From assembly GCA_017999435.1 (NCBI GenBank), contig JAGNLV010000001.1, positions 679,550-743,549 on the forward strand: 64,000 bases of DNA. The letters run 5' to 3'. The DNA comes from Candidatus Zixiibacteriota bacterium (GTDB taxonomy: Bacteria; Zixibacteria; MSB-5A5; GN15; FEB-12). This document shows, in pieces, positions 53,281-62,648 of the stretch. The notes beneath the pieces are model-generated. The model was given only the letters and a program-made list of their open reading frames with translations, was not told the DNA's origin and did no database searches. Position numbers and translations under genes: made by a program. Within the stretch, counting starts at the first letter, position 1; each line of letters opens with the position of its first letter.

Positions 53281-54105
53281 TCACCTGCATCGGCCGGTTT
53301 CCAGGGCGAGCGCCAGCGCGTGCGTCAGGCCAAGCACCGGGTGGTACCCGGCGGCATACGTGAGGCGGGCGCCGCGATGCATGATATCGATTCCCCCGCC
53401 GAAGGTCAACGGCTCAGAGGCCAGGCCCACGAATATTGCGGCCGGCGGCGCCACCGCGAACCGCTGGCCGATGCCGAACCGGGGGGACTGCGTCGGCTCA
53501 AAACTCGCCCGCCCGGTCGTCTGGTAGGCGCCGTTCCCCTAGATTTCCACGTACACATCCAGCCGGCGATGGTCGGGCGCGGCGGCGGCGTCCAGGCGCG
53601 GGCAGTTAAGATTCTCGGCCGCGGCCGCCGCCTGCACGCGCTTCCCGGCATAGGTTGCCGAGAGGCCGACCGCCGCGGCGTGGAGGCGGCCGTACCCGCC
53701 GCCGAATTCGACGATCTTCGCGGCGAGGCTGCCCCCGGCGCCGAATGCGCCCACCCGCCAGCCGGCCGCCAGACGGACCGTCGTCTCGGCATACAACTCC
53801 GTATTGCCGAACTGGGACACGCCCGCCGCCAGCACCGCCCGGCCCAGTCGTCCGGCCGCGGCGGCGAACACCTGGTCGAGGTCGCTCAGTTCAAAGCGCC
53901 GCACGCCGCCGAGTTCGAACCGCCACTCCCCCGTGCGGATCCCGGCGGTCGGCGCCTTGGTCAGCGCGGCGGCCGAGGCGTCGGCCAGGAGCATGGTCCG
54001 GCCGAAGCCTTCGCCGCGCGGCGTCGGCAATTCGAACGCCGCGGCGCCGGCGGCGCAGGCCAAAAGCAGACCCGCGCCGATCGCCGCCCGCCCCGGCCGT
54101 CTCAT
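53281..54105 (-). pseudogene. Outer-membrane protein gene interrupted by an in-frame TAG
   Basis: The frame from ATG 54105 has a signal peptide (MRRPGRAAIGAGLLLACAAGAAAFE) and beta-type repeats such as 'FELSDLDQVFAAAAGRLGRAVLAAGVSQFG', like small porin-type (PorV/UPF0164-like) proteins. A TAG at 53539-53541 stops it after 188 residues. Yet the same frame stays open for 85 more codons to TGA 53281-53283 and keeps coding-like sequence ('RFGIGQRFAVAPPAAIFVGLASEPLTFGGGIDIMH'). It is most simply a recent nonsense mutation or a sequence error. ATG overlaps the upstream stop as ATGA. Confidence 0.75.
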
Positions 54106-55076
54106 CGCGCGATCACCACGGTCCGGCGCGCCGACTCCCCGCCGATCGCTTCGAGGTAAATGATGTAGATCCCGATCGGGAGACGCTCGCCCGCTCGCGA
54201 CCGCCCCCACCACACGCACTGCGCCTGCCGCTGCCCCGCCGGGATCGCCATCTCCCACACCCGTCGTCCCTCGCGATCGTAAATCTCCACCCGGCGGTCG
54301 AGCTCCTCGTCCGCCTCCAGCCCAATCACGGTGGAGTCGTCGACGCCGTCTCCGTCCGGCGAGAACACCCTGGGCGTCACGGTCAGCGCCGCCGCGCCGG
54401 CGGCATCAGAGTCGGGCAGGACGTTCTCTCGGCCGGGCGTGCCTCCCGGATCGGCCGACCGGTCCCACCGCGAGGGGTCGATCGGGTGGCGGCACCAGGT
54501 CCGGTTGTCCGGAAACACGGCCCGATACACGAAGTGATCGTGGAGCGCGCCCCCCGGGGCGATCAGGCGGATGCTGTCGCCGGTGTTGTTGAGCACGGGC
54601 CACGAGGGCGGCTCGATCACCGGCGCTTCCGGCCGGCCGGCGGAGGCGAAGAATGCGGCGGAATCCTGCACGAGGACGGCATATCCCCGGGGCGGGACAG
54701 CCGCGTCTGAAACAGCCGGGCCCGCTCCGGTGTCGATAATCACCGCTGTCCGCAGCGCGTCTCCGATCCGCCATCCGGCGAGACTGACGGCGGTATCGGT
54801 TTCGTTCTCCAGTTCGATCCACTCCGATCCATAACCTGCGGTCGGATTGGCGAGCACTTCGTTAAGGCGGATCGCCTGCACCGGCGCCGCCGCACCGGCC
54901 AGGAGGGCACCGACCGCCAGGATGAAACCGAGCGTCCCTTCGAACGCCCCCAGCATGGCCTTCGCCAGCGCGAGGACCTCCGCCTGGGCTGGCGCCGCCG
55001 AGGCCGCGGCGGCCGGCGCGCCTATCTCGCCGGCACCCTGAGACCGCGCCGCGGCCGAATTCCTGACCTTCCGCAT
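54102..55076 (-). CDS. Lamin-tail-domain surface protein
   Basis: 324 aa from ATG 55076 (GGAGGAGG upstream). A long Ala-rich start precedes a hydrophobic signal ('LGFILAVGALLAGAAAPVQA', ~48-68); ATG 54956 could be an internal start that gives a normal signal peptide. Residues ~70-210 are a lamin-tail domain ('IRLNEVLANPTAGYGSEWIELENETD', 'WRIGD'). The end is a FlgD-like/T9SS-type Ig domain ('RVFSPDGDGVDDSTVI...VEIYDREGRRVWE'). It is likely surface-exposed. Confidence 0.82.
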   Translation of the reverse strand: MRKVRNSAAARSQGAGEIGAPAAAASAAPAQAEVLALAKAMLGAFEGTLGFILAVGALLAGAAAPVQAIRLNEVLANPTAGYGSEWIELENETDTAVSLAGWRIGDALRTAVIIDTGAGPAVSDAAVPPRGYAVLVQDSAAFFASAGRPEAPVIEPPSWPVLNNTGDSIRLIAPGGALHDHFVYRAVFPDNRTWCRHPIDPSRWDRSADPGGTPGRENVLPDSDAAGAAALTVTPRVFSPDGDGVDDSTVIGLEADEELDRRVEIYDREGRRVWEMAIPAGQRQAQCVWWGRSRAGERLPIGIYIIYLEAIGGESARRTVVIAR

Positions 55077-55204
55077 CGTACCTCCTCCCCTGTATCCGGG
55101 TGTTCGTGCAGGTCCGGACCGTTATGGTCGTCAATTGTTTCTTTTCGCTGCCGGCGTCAAAACCATCCCCCATTTCATGCCAGATCCATGCGTCACCTCG
55201 CGTC

Positions 55205-56840
55205 GCTACAGGACTGCTTCGGCCTCGAGCGCCACCGTCGTGCGGTGAGGGTCGTCCGCTCCCCGGCTATAGCGCTGCGCGATTTTCACCGCGATCGCCA
55301 CCGCCTCCCCGATCATTTGCCGCAACTGGACATACCCGTAGGCGTAGTCAATTTGTCTGCGCGCGGGCGAGATCGTCCCCAGGTTCGCCCAGATTTCGAG
55401 ATCCCCGACCCGCGCAGAGCGGTAGCGGAGACGCGCGAACCAGTTCCAGGAGTCGGCGGCGCCGCTGCGGACGGTGTACCCGACATAGGTGCGCACGGCC
55501 AGGGCCGCGCGATCGTACCGCACCTCGGCGCGCGTGCGGCGCACGACGGCGTCGCGGTCGTACAGGCTCTCCCTCGTGCGGGTGAGGCGCTCCAGGTGAT
55601 CGGCCCGGACCTGCAGCGCGCGGCTCGCGGCGGCGATAAGCCCCGCCAGGACCTCGCCGCGCAGCGTATCGCTGCTGCGGATGGATCCGGCCACGCCGGT
55701 CTCGAGCGCCACCCGCGCCGTCAGGGCGGCCTCGGTGCGCACCGTGGCGCCGGTGTTGCCGGTGCGCCGCGAGGAGAACGCGAACGCCGGACCGGGAATG
55801 CTGTCTCGCGCGGCGATCGTCCCCCCCGCGCTGCCGCCCGCCAGATCGACATAATCGCGATCGTAGTGCCACCCGCAGTAGCGGATCTCGGCCCCCGTCA
55901 GGCGGTGCCGTCCTTCGAAAACGACGGCGCCGAAGGCGCTGCGCACGCCCGCCTGCCCGGCCGCTTCCGCGGCGATCCGGCCATTGCCGTAGGCATATTC
56001 GAGCAACCCTGCGTACTTGACATCGCTCCGCGGCTCGCCGCGCACGCGGCTGCGCAGGCGGTTGATCCCTGCAATCGATGCGGCCCGCACTTTGCCGCAC
56101 CGGCGGGCGACCGCCACCGCGGCCGACAGCAGGGTGAACTCCCCGTCGCGGGTGTGCGAGACGAGCGCTTCGGCCTGCCACCGCCCCGCGAGCGCGCGGA
56201 CATATCCGCCGTTCTGCCCGCCGTAGTCGGGGTACCGGACCGACTCGCCGTCGAGCCGCGGCGAACTCCCGAGGATCTTTCCACGGTAGCCGGCCACCGT
56301 TCCGAGCCCCAGCCGGCGGGCGAGGGATCCGACCGCGGCCTCGCAAATCACGCCCCGCTCGGGCCGCCAGCGGATCATCCTTCCCACCACCCGTTCGCGC
56401 CCGGAAACCGTCCGCTCCAGCCTCACCGCGCCGTCGAGATGCGGGCCGAGCCGCCCGGAGACAGTGGTCCGGTAGCTTCCTCTTCCGCTGCGCTCGATCT
56501 CCTGCGCGTACCGATGCCTGACCGCCAGCCGCGGCGCCGGCGGCCGCTTGGCGGTGAAGGCTTCGGCCTGCTCCGCCGCCAGGCGCGGGAGCGCCGTGTC
56601 GGCGCGTTCCTCCCCGGCCAGATTGGGGATTTCGTTGAACAGGTAGCGGGACGGCTGGTCGATTCCCTCGCGCAGGATTTCGCGGAGAATGTCGTACCGC
56701 TCCTGATCGATGTCGCCCCGCCGCAGCGCCTCGAGCAACTCGTCCTCGGAGGGATAGACGTCGGTCGAGAGTTCCTGGGCGGTCCCTCCCGCGGCCGCGA
56801 GTGCGATGGTGATTGCGGCGGTCAGCGTGACCGCTCGCAT
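55205..56840 (-). CDS. Exported beta-barrel-like protein of unknown function
   Basis: 544 aa with a signal peptide (to ~residue 22). A helical segment with a repeated pattern ('SEDELLEALRRGDIDQERYDILREILREGID') precedes about 430 residues of alternating charged/aromatic beta strands without catalytic motifs, as in large outer-membrane barrels. ATG 56840 is 4 bases after the regulator's stop. Related proteins are not recognised by eye. Confidence 0.7.
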
Positions 56841-56844
56841 GGTG

Positions 56845-58257
56845 TCAGCTCAGCCCGTACTTCTTGAGTTTCCGGTAGAGCGTGCGCTCGCCGATCCCCA
56901 GCCGCCGCGCGGCTTCCTTGCGGTTGCCGCCGGTTTCGCGCAGGGTCCGCCGGATCATGCGTTCTTCCACCTCTTCCATGGTCGCGCCGTCGGCCGCCGG
57001 CGCGGCCTCGGCCGTCTCCTCGGGCGGTTCGCTCGGCAGGTGGGCGGTGATGAGGTCGCGCAGGAGTCGAATTTCGGCGCCCAACTGGAGAATCGCCCGG
57101 TAGATTAACTCCTGTCCCGCCTCCTCGACTGTCTTGCCGGTCGTGACCGGCAGGTGTTTTGCCGTGACGTGTTGCTCGTCGATGAACCGTTCGACATCCT
57201 CGACCTCCACCGTCCCGCGCGGTTTCAGCGCCCGCATGCGATCGGCGAAATTCTTCAGTTGCCGAACGTTGCCCGACCAGTCGTATTTCAACAGAAGATC
57301 GAGCGCCGGGTCGGTGTAGTCAAGCTCTTTTCCGCGCCAGAAATGCTGCAGGAGCGCCTCGATGTCCTGTTTGCGGTCCAAAAGCGGCGGCAGGACGATT
57401 TTCACAACGCCGATGCGGAAGTACAGGTCCTCGCGGAAGCGCCTTTCGCTGATGGCCTCAGTGAGGTCGCGGTTGGTGGCCGCGATCACGCGCACGTCGG
57501 CATGCCGCGCCGTCGACGATCCCACCGGGTAGTAGGTGCCGTCCTCGAGCACGCGCAGCAGTTTGACCTGGGTGTCGGGCTTGGTTTCGCCGATTTCGTC
57601 GAGGAAGATCGTCCCCCCTTCGGCCCGCGCGAACAGTCCCTCGCGTCTGGCGACCGACCCGGTGAACGCTCCGCGCTCGTGCCCGAACAGCTCCGATTCG
57701 AGCACGCCCTCGGCGAGCGCGCCGCAGTTGATGGCCACGTACGGCCGGTCCTTGCGCGCCGACTGCGTGTGCAGGGCCCGGGCCACGAGTTCCTTCCCGG
57801 TGCCGGACTGCCCGACGACGAGGACCGAGACGTCGGTCGGCGCGATCCGCTCGATCGTTTCCGCAACGATCTTCATCTGCGGCGCGCGCCCCACCATATC
57901 GTACCGTTCGAGCAGGTGCTTGCCGTGGTAGATGTGGGCGATTTTTTGCGCGAGCCCGTCCGGCCCGAGCGACAGCGGAAGGCGCCCGTCGATAAACTGC
58001 ACCTCGGCCGGGGCCGGCTCCCGGTCGTGGGTGAGCAGCCAGATTTCGGTCAGGCCGTTCTGGCGGCGGATTCTGCGGGCCACCGGCCGTTTGAGGTCGG
58101 CCCGATTCTCATCGACCAGGACCAGATCCACGCGCCGCTCGCGCACGAGGCGGTAGAGCTCCGACAGCTCGGTGACCGTTTCGCCGAGGCGCTCCCAGGC
58201 GATCCCGGAGGCGACGGCGGTTTCGGGCGCGAGGAGTATGATCGTGCGGTTTACCAT
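56845..58257 (-). CDS. Sigma-54-dependent Fis-family transcriptional activator
   Basis: 470 aa. Residues 1-~105 are a receiver-like domain that keeps an Asp in 'VDLVLVDEN' but lacks the acidic pair of true receivers. The AAA+ domain has Walker A 'GQSGTGKE', the sigma-54 contact loop 'GAFTGS', Walker B 'GGTIFLDEIGE' and an Arg finger region. The C-terminal Fis helix-turn-helix is 'TGGNRKEAARRLGIGERTLYRKLKKYGL'. The surface-protein genes just downstream are plausible targets, but that is inferred. Confidence 0.93.
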   Translation of the reverse strand: MVNRTIILLAPETAVASGIAWERLGETVTELSELYRLVRERRVDLVLVDENRADLKRPVARRIRRQNGLTEIWLLTHDREPAPAEVQFIDGRLPLSLGPDGLAQKIAHIYHGKHLLERYDMVGRAPQMKIVAETIERIAPTDVSVLVVGQSGTGKELVARALHTQSARKDRPYVAINCGALAEGVLESELFGHERGAFTGSVARREGLFARAEGGTIFLDEIGETKPDTQVKLLRVLEDGTYYPVGSSTARHADVRVIAATNRDLTEAISERRFREDLYFRIGVVKIVLPPLLDRKQDIEALLQHFWRGKELDYTDPALDLLLKYDWSGNVRQLKNFADRMRALKPRGTVEVEDVERFIDEQHVTAKHLPVTTGKTVEEAGQELIYRAILQLGAEIRLLRDLITAHLPSEPPEETAEAAPAADGATMEEVEERMIRRTLRETGGNRKEAARRLGIGERTLYRKLKKYGLS

Positions 58258-58275
58258 GGCGGTCGATTCCCCGTC

Positions 58276-60543
58276 TCAGCGCGGGCGCTTCTTGCGGGTG
58301 CGCCCGTACCCCGGCGGGGCGGTCCTGGTCCGCGCGGGGGTCTTGGCCTTGGGCGGCTGCGCCTCCGCCCACCCTTTCTTCTTGCGCTTCCCCTTCGGCC
58401 CGCTCCCGGCTTTCGCTTGAGCGGGCAGCCCCGGGGCAAAGAGCGCGATTTCGTTATTCACCTTGTCCACCGAGAGCACCCCCACCTCCACCCGGTCGCC
58501 CAGACGGAACATCCGCCCCGTCCGCCGCCCGATGAGGGCGTAGCGCTGCTCGTCGAACCGGTAGTAGTCGTCGTCAATCGTCGATACCCGCACCAGCCCC
58601 TCGGCGCCGAGGTTGTCCAGGCGGACGAAGAAGCCGAATCCGGTGACTCCGGAGATGATGCCCCCGAAGAAGTCGCCGACGTGCCGCGCCATGTACTGGA
58701 CCTGCTTCACCTTCACCGCCTCCCGCTCCGCGGCCTCGGCGATGCGCTCGGTCTCCGAGCAGTGTTTTCCGGCGTGGTCGATGACTGCAGGAATCCGTCG
58801 GGCCGCCGCCGGCGAGTACTTCCCGTCGGGCCGCCGCATCCGCAGCAGCCGGTGGACGAGCAGGTCGGGGTAGCGGCGGATGGGCGAGGTAAAGTGGGTG
58901 TAGTGGGTGAACGCCAGCCCGAAGTGGCCGACATTGTTGCGCTGGTAGACCGCCTTCTTCAGCGAGCGGAGCATCAGCTCGTTGATGAATTCGGCCTCCG
59001 GCTTGTCCTTCACCGTTTCCAGGAAGCGGGCGAGGTCTCCCGGTTTGGTCGTGGGGGAGACGGGGAAGCGGTATCCGAGGCGGGCCACCATGGCCGAGAA
59101 GGCCTCGAGTTTTTCCATGTCGGGGCGGTCGTGGACGCGGTAGAGGAAGGCCTGGGCACTGCGGAACATCTCGAGCGCGACCGCCTTGTTGGCCGACAGC
59201 ATGAACTCCTCGATCAGCCGGTGCGATTCCAGGCGCACGCGGTTGCCCAGCTCGATCACCTCCCCCTTTTCGTTGAGGGTGATCTTGGCTTCGGGCAGGT
59301 CGAAATCGAGGGATCCCTCGGCGAACCGGCGAGCGCTGAGCAGGCGGGCGAGCTCGCGGGCCGTCGTGAGATTCTCAGCCACCCGCTCGAGCTTCCGCCG
59401 CCCTGCGCCCTCGGGGAGCCCTTTGTCGAAAAACTCCTGCACCTCCTCGTAGCTCAGCTTGGCCCGCGACTTGATCGCCGACGGCCGGATCTCCCACGAC
59501 AGCATCTTCCCCGCCCGGTCGAAATCCATGAACACCGAGAAGGTCAGGCGCTTCCGGTTCGGCTTGAGCGAACAGACGTCGTTCGAGAGGCTCTCCGGCA
59601 GCATCGGGATCACCATCCCGGGCAGGTAGACGGAGTTCCCCCGCTTGAACCCTTCGGCGTCCAGCGCCGTTCCCGGCTGCACGAAGTGGGAGACATCGGC
59701 GATGTGCACGCCTAGCCGATAGCCGCGGGGAGTCCGCGTGACATTCACCGCGTCGTCATGGTCCTTGGCGTCGGCCGGGTCGATCGTATAGATGCATTCC
59801 CCGGTGAGGTCCAGCCGGCCCTCCTCGGGCTCTTCGCTCAGACGGGCGGCCGCCTTCTCGCCCTCGTTGCGCACCTCCTCGGGGAATTCCTCGGGGAGGT
59901 CGAAACTCTTGATCACGGTGAGCATGTCCACGCCGGGCTGGCCGGGAAAACCGATCCGCTCGCTGATCTCGCCCTCGGGATTGACATAGGGGTCATCCCA
60001 CACGGTCAGGCGGCACACGACTTTCTCTCCCTCTCTGGCCCCGGCGGTGTGCGAGGAGGGGATGTAGATATCGCGGTGAATGCGGGGATTGTCGGGCCGC
60101 ACGCAGAAGAAGTGCGGCGTTTTTTGGAAGGTCCCGACAATGTTGCGCCGGGTGCGCTCGACCACCCGCACCACGCTGCCGGTCGGACGGTCGCCGAGGT
60201 GGCCGGTGAGGCGGACCATCACCCGGTCGCCGTCGAGCGCCGTGCTCAACTGCGTCGCCGGGATCATGATGTCAGTCGGCTCCCCCTCGCGCGCGACAAA
60301 GCCGACGCCCGAGCGGTTAACCGAGATCGGGCCGACGATCACGTCCATTTCGGTGGCCACCCCGATGCGGCCCCGGCGAAGCTTCACCAGCTCCCCCGTG
60401 TCGACCAGCGCCTTCACCTGGCCGCGGAACTCGCGGTATTCCTCGGGGGGAATGCCGAGCGCTCGCGCCAATTCTTTCATCCTCATCGGGTGGGCCGACT
60501 TGGCCCGGATAAATTCAAGTATTTCCTTGCGTGTTTGTGCCAT
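58276..60543 (-). CDS. rnr: Ribonuclease R
   Basis: 755 aa from ATG 60543. 3'-5' exoribonuclease that degrades structured RNA. N-terminal winged-helix and cold-shock domains, the RNB catalytic domain with 'TIDPADAKDHDDAVNV' (metal-binding Asp residues) and 'HIADVSHFVQPGTALD', a C-terminal S1 domain ('GVTGFGFFVRLDN') and a Lys/Arg-rich tail ('KGKRKKKGW'). The start has no Shine-Dalgarno and may be leaderless. Confidence 0.95.
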   Translation of the reverse strand: MAQTRKEILEFIRAKSAHPMRMKELARALGIPPEEYREFRGQVKALVDTGELVKLRRGRIGVATEMDVIVGPISVNRSGVGFVAREGEPTDIMIPATQLSTALDGDRVMVRLTGHLGDRPTGSVVRVVERTRRNIVGTFQKTPHFFCVRPDNPRIHRDIYIPSSHTAGAREGEKVVCRLTVWDDPYVNPEGEISERIGFPGQPGVDMLTVIKSFDLPEEFPEEVRNEGEKAAARLSEEPEEGRLDLTGECIYTIDPADAKDHDDAVNVTRTPRGYRLGVHIADVSHFVQPGTALDAEGFKRGNSVYLPGMVIPMLPESLSNDVCSLKPNRKRLTFSVFMDFDRAGKMLSWEIRPSAIKSRAKLSYEEVQEFFDKGLPEGAGRRKLERVAENLTTARELARLLSARRFAEGSLDFDLPEAKITLNEKGEVIELGNRVRLESHRLIEEFMLSANKAVALEMFRSAQAFLYRVHDRPDMEKLEAFSAMVARLGYRFPVSPTTKPGDLARFLETVKDKPEAEFINELMLRSLKKAVYQRNNVGHFGLAFTHYTHFTSPIRRYPDLLVHRLLRMRRPDGKYSPAAARRIPAVIDHAGKHCSETERIAEAAEREAVKVKQVQYMARHVGDFFGGIISGVTGFGFFVRLDNLGAEGLVRVSTIDDDYYRFDEQRYALIGRRTGRMFRLGDRVEVGVLSVDKVNNEIALFAPGLPAQAKAGSGPKGKRKKKGWAEAQPPKAKTPARTRTAPPGYGRTRKKRPR

Positions 60544-60551
60544 AGTACCAG

Positions 60552-60580
60552 AACGTAACCTTCTCAAAAACGGCTGTCAA
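60552..60580 (-). promoter_or_regulatory. Possible promoter of rnr
   Basis: A perfect TTGACA (60575-60580) lies 17 bp from a poor -10, TACGTT (60552-60557). If used, transcription begins about at the ATG (60543). Confidence 0.4.
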
Positions 60581-60673
60581 GTCTCATCTGTCACCAATCG
60601 GCCAAAATGGCAGATCATTGGTGCAACTTATTATACACAAAAGTCTTCCCTGCGCCACGGAGTTATGTGCCCA

Positions 60674-60710
60674 TAAAGGGAGACCGGTGGGATTTTACCA
60701 CCGGTCTCCC
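60674..60710 (-). terminator. Intrinsic terminator after the Spy-like gene
   Basis: A perfect 13-bp stem GGGAGACCGGTGG/CCACCGGTCTCCC with a 7-base loop, followed by TTTATGG on the minus strand, 28 bases after the stop at 60738. Confidence 0.85.
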
Positions 60711-60737
60711 GCCCACACTGCTAACGCAAAAGCCGGT

Positions 60738-61424
60738 TTACCGAGAGGTCCCAAAACGGCGGTCGCGGAACTCGATGCGGTCCCGGCCCTGGCCCTGGCG
60801 AAACTCCCGCCGCTCGTCCCGGCGTTCTTCCCGCAACTGGCGGAGTTTTTCCTTCTGTGCGTCGGTGAGCACCGAGAGGCATTCCTGGCGCTGGGAGTAG
60901 CACTGCTTCTGAATGCCGGCGCGAAGCTGGGCCACCTGATCGATCGCCTGGCCGACTTCCTGCGTCGAGGCGTCATCTTTGCGCAACAGCTCCTTAAGTC
61001 GGAGTTCAGCGCGTTCCACGTCCGCCCGGGCGCCGATCATGTTCATGCGGTGGTTCAGCTTGAGCTGCTCCAGCCGTTCGACCTGATCATTGGAGAGATC
61101 CAGTTCTTTCCGGAACTGCGCGAGGCCGGCGCCGCCGCCGCAGTCTCCCATGTCGCGGCCCATCCGGCCGTGGCCCCTCATCCCGCACTCCATCATGCCT
61201 TGGCCGCCATGTTTCCCGCACCCCATCATGCCCTGGCCGCCATGTTTCCCGCACCGCATCATGCCCTGGCCGCCATGCATCCCGCAACCGGCGCCCATAC
61301 CCGTCGCCATCGGGGCTTGCGGGGTCTGCGGTGCTTGCGGGCAGTTCGGGCCCGGGGCGGGCTGCGCCCAAGCAAGCGCGGCCGCCGCCACCACCGCCAG
61401 TAAAACCACCATGGCCTTTCTCAT
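60738..61424 (-). CDS. Spy/CpxP-like periplasmic protein with Cys/Met/His-rich repeats
   Basis: 228 aa from ATG 61424 (AAAGGAG upstream; a longer frame to 61574 lacks this). A signal peptide ends near 'AWAQP'. Residues ~42-90 are rich in Gly, Met, His and Cys and contain three 11-residue repeats (CGKHGGQGMMG-like). The rest is a long helical LTxxQ-type domain ('LDLSNDQVERLEQLKLNHRMNMI', 'LTDAQKEKLRQLREERR') as in Spy/CpxP/ZraP/CnrX. It should bind metal in the periplasm. Last gene of an ECF-sigma operon. Confidence 0.82.
   Translation of the reverse strand: MRKAMVVLLAVVAAAALAWAQPAPGPNCPQAPQTPQAPMATGMGAGCGMHGGQGMMRCGKHGGQGMMGCGKHGGQGMMECGMRGHGRMGRDMGDCGGGAGLAQFRKELDLSNDQVERLEQLKLNHRMNMIGARADVERAELRLKELLRKDDASTQEVGQAIDQVAQLRAGIQKQCYSQRQECLSVLTDAQKEKLRQLREERRDERREFRQGQGRDRIEFRDRRFGTSR
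61191..61289 (-). repeat. Three 33-bp tandem repeats inside the Spy-like gene
   Basis: Copies at 61191-61223, 61224-61256 and 61257-61289, nearly identical (one or a few changes each). Each encodes 11 residues with one His, one Cys, two Met and several Gly. The high identity suggests a recent expansion of the metal-binding stretch. Confidence 0.88.
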
Positions 61425-61479
61425 CGTCAGTCTCCTTTCCGATTCTTTCACCGAATTATCCGATTGCCGCTGTCCGGAG

Positions 61480-62097
61480 TCAGTCCGAATCCCCCGGCTG
61501 CCGGCGCCACCCGCTGCCGGGCGTTCCCTGCCGCTCCCGGAACGAACGCACCTGGTCGAGCAGTTCGAATTCAAAACGTTCTTCGAACACCACCAGTTTG
61601 CCGATCTGCGCCTTGGTGAGGATGCCCGCCACGCGGTCGAGAAACTGCTCGCTGGCGAGGGCGTATTCGCGGCGCAGGGTGAGCACGCGCGCGACCAGCT
61701 CGGCGATCGCCGAGTCGTTCAGCGTATCCTCGCGCAGGCCGGTGGCCAGGTTTTCCACCAGCCGCCGGCGTTCCTGCTGCAGCACGAGCTGCCGCTCCCG
61801 GAGGGCCTTGAACTCGACGAGGAACTCCATTTCCTGCTTGTCGTCCAGATCGAGAAGTTCGAGCAGTTTGAGCATGCGGAACTGTTCGAGGTGGCGCCGG
61901 CGCGGTCCGGAAGCCTCGGGCGCCTCAGGCGCCGCCGGCGGTTCCGCCTGGGCGTAGAGCGCCGCGTGCACGATCGCGCATTCCGGTCCGGGACGGTTTT
62001 TGCCGGGGCACGGCCCGGTTTCCGGACCCTGCGCCTGCGCCGCTCCGCCGCACAGGACCAGACCTCCCGCCAGCACCACGGAGGCGTAGCGTCTCAC
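61480..62097 (-). CDS. CpxP/Spy-like periplasmic helical protein
   Basis: 205 aa with a signal peptide (MRRYASVVLAGGLVLCGGAAQAQ). The mature part is helical and charged ('MLKLLELLDLDDKQEMEFLVEFKALRERQ', 'LTKAQIGKLVVFEERFEFEL'), matching LTxxQ/CpxP-type heavy-metal-resistance sensors. Its ATG overlaps the anti-sigma stop as ATGA, so it is tightly coupled to the sigma/anti-sigma pair. No metal-binding cluster is obvious, unlike the next gene. Confidence 0.75.
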   Translation of the reverse strand: MRRYASVVLAGGLVLCGGAAQAQGPETGPCPGKNRPGPECAIVHAALYAQAEPPAAPEAPEASGPRRRHLEQFRMLKLLELLDLDDKQEMEFLVEFKALRERQLVLQQERRRLVENLATGLREDTLNDSAIAELVARVLTLRREYALASEQFLDRVAGILTKAQIGKLVVFEERFEFELLDQVRSFRERQGTPGSGWRRQPGDSD

Positions 62098-62648
62098 AGA
62101 ATGTCTCCTATGTCGAAGTTTTTGGCGAGGTACTCGTATTCGTCGTCGGTAAGGTCATCCAGGAGGGCGTTGCTCGGTTCGCCGGCGGGGCGGGCGCTCA
62201 CATCCTCCAGGAGCGCCTGCACGGTCGGCTCGTCGAGATCGTCATAGAGCGAATCTTCGGCGGCCGCGGTCGCCTCGCCGGCGGTCGCCGGGGAATCGGA
62301 GGTCACCGCCACACGCGGGTCGAAGCGGTCGCCGGTCAGCGCGATCGCGAGGATCAGCGCGGCCGCGGCCGCGGCCGGCGCCAGCCAAGGCAGCCAGGCG
62401 GGGGTTCGGCCCCGCTGGGCCTCATCGAGCCGTTCGATCTCGCCGTCGATCCGCGCCAGAAGGCGGGCGCTCTCGAGGTCGGTGAGTTCGAACTCGCCCG
62501 CTGTCCGCGCCCCCTCGGCCGTCGCCCGCAATTCCTCGTGCAGAGCGCGGCAGGCCGGACACCCGGCGAGGTGCGCCGCCGCCTCGCCCGAAAGCTCATC
62601 GGCCCCCAGCGATTCGTGGAGCATGTCCCGCACTTCGGCGCAGGTCAT
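62094..62648 (-). CDS. Zinc-finger anti-sigma factor
   Basis: 184 aa from ATG 62648 (overlaps the sigma stop as ATGA; GTG 62657 is less likely). A zf-HC2 domain with 'HLAGCPAC' (HxxxCxxC) near residue 26, one membrane segment ('WLAPAAAAAALILAIAL'), and an acidic periplasmic tail with two DDL-type repeats ('YDDLDEPTVQALLEDV', 'LLDDLTDDEYEYL'). It should hold the adjacent sigma factor until a periplasmic signal arrives. Confidence 0.88.
   Translation of the reverse strand: MTCAEVRDMLHESLGADELSGEAAAHLAGCPACRALHEELRATAEGARTAGEFELTDLESARLLARIDGEIERLDEAQRGRTPAWLPWLAPAAAAAALILAIALTGDRFDPRVAVTSDSPATAGEATAAAEDSLYDDLDEPTVQALLEDVSARPAGEPSNALLDDLTDDEYEYLAKNFDIGDIL

Noticed and set aside
53539-53541. TAG recoded as an amino acid
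   Set aside because: guaA and nadB end normally at TAG with canonical C-termini, so amber is a true stop in this genome.
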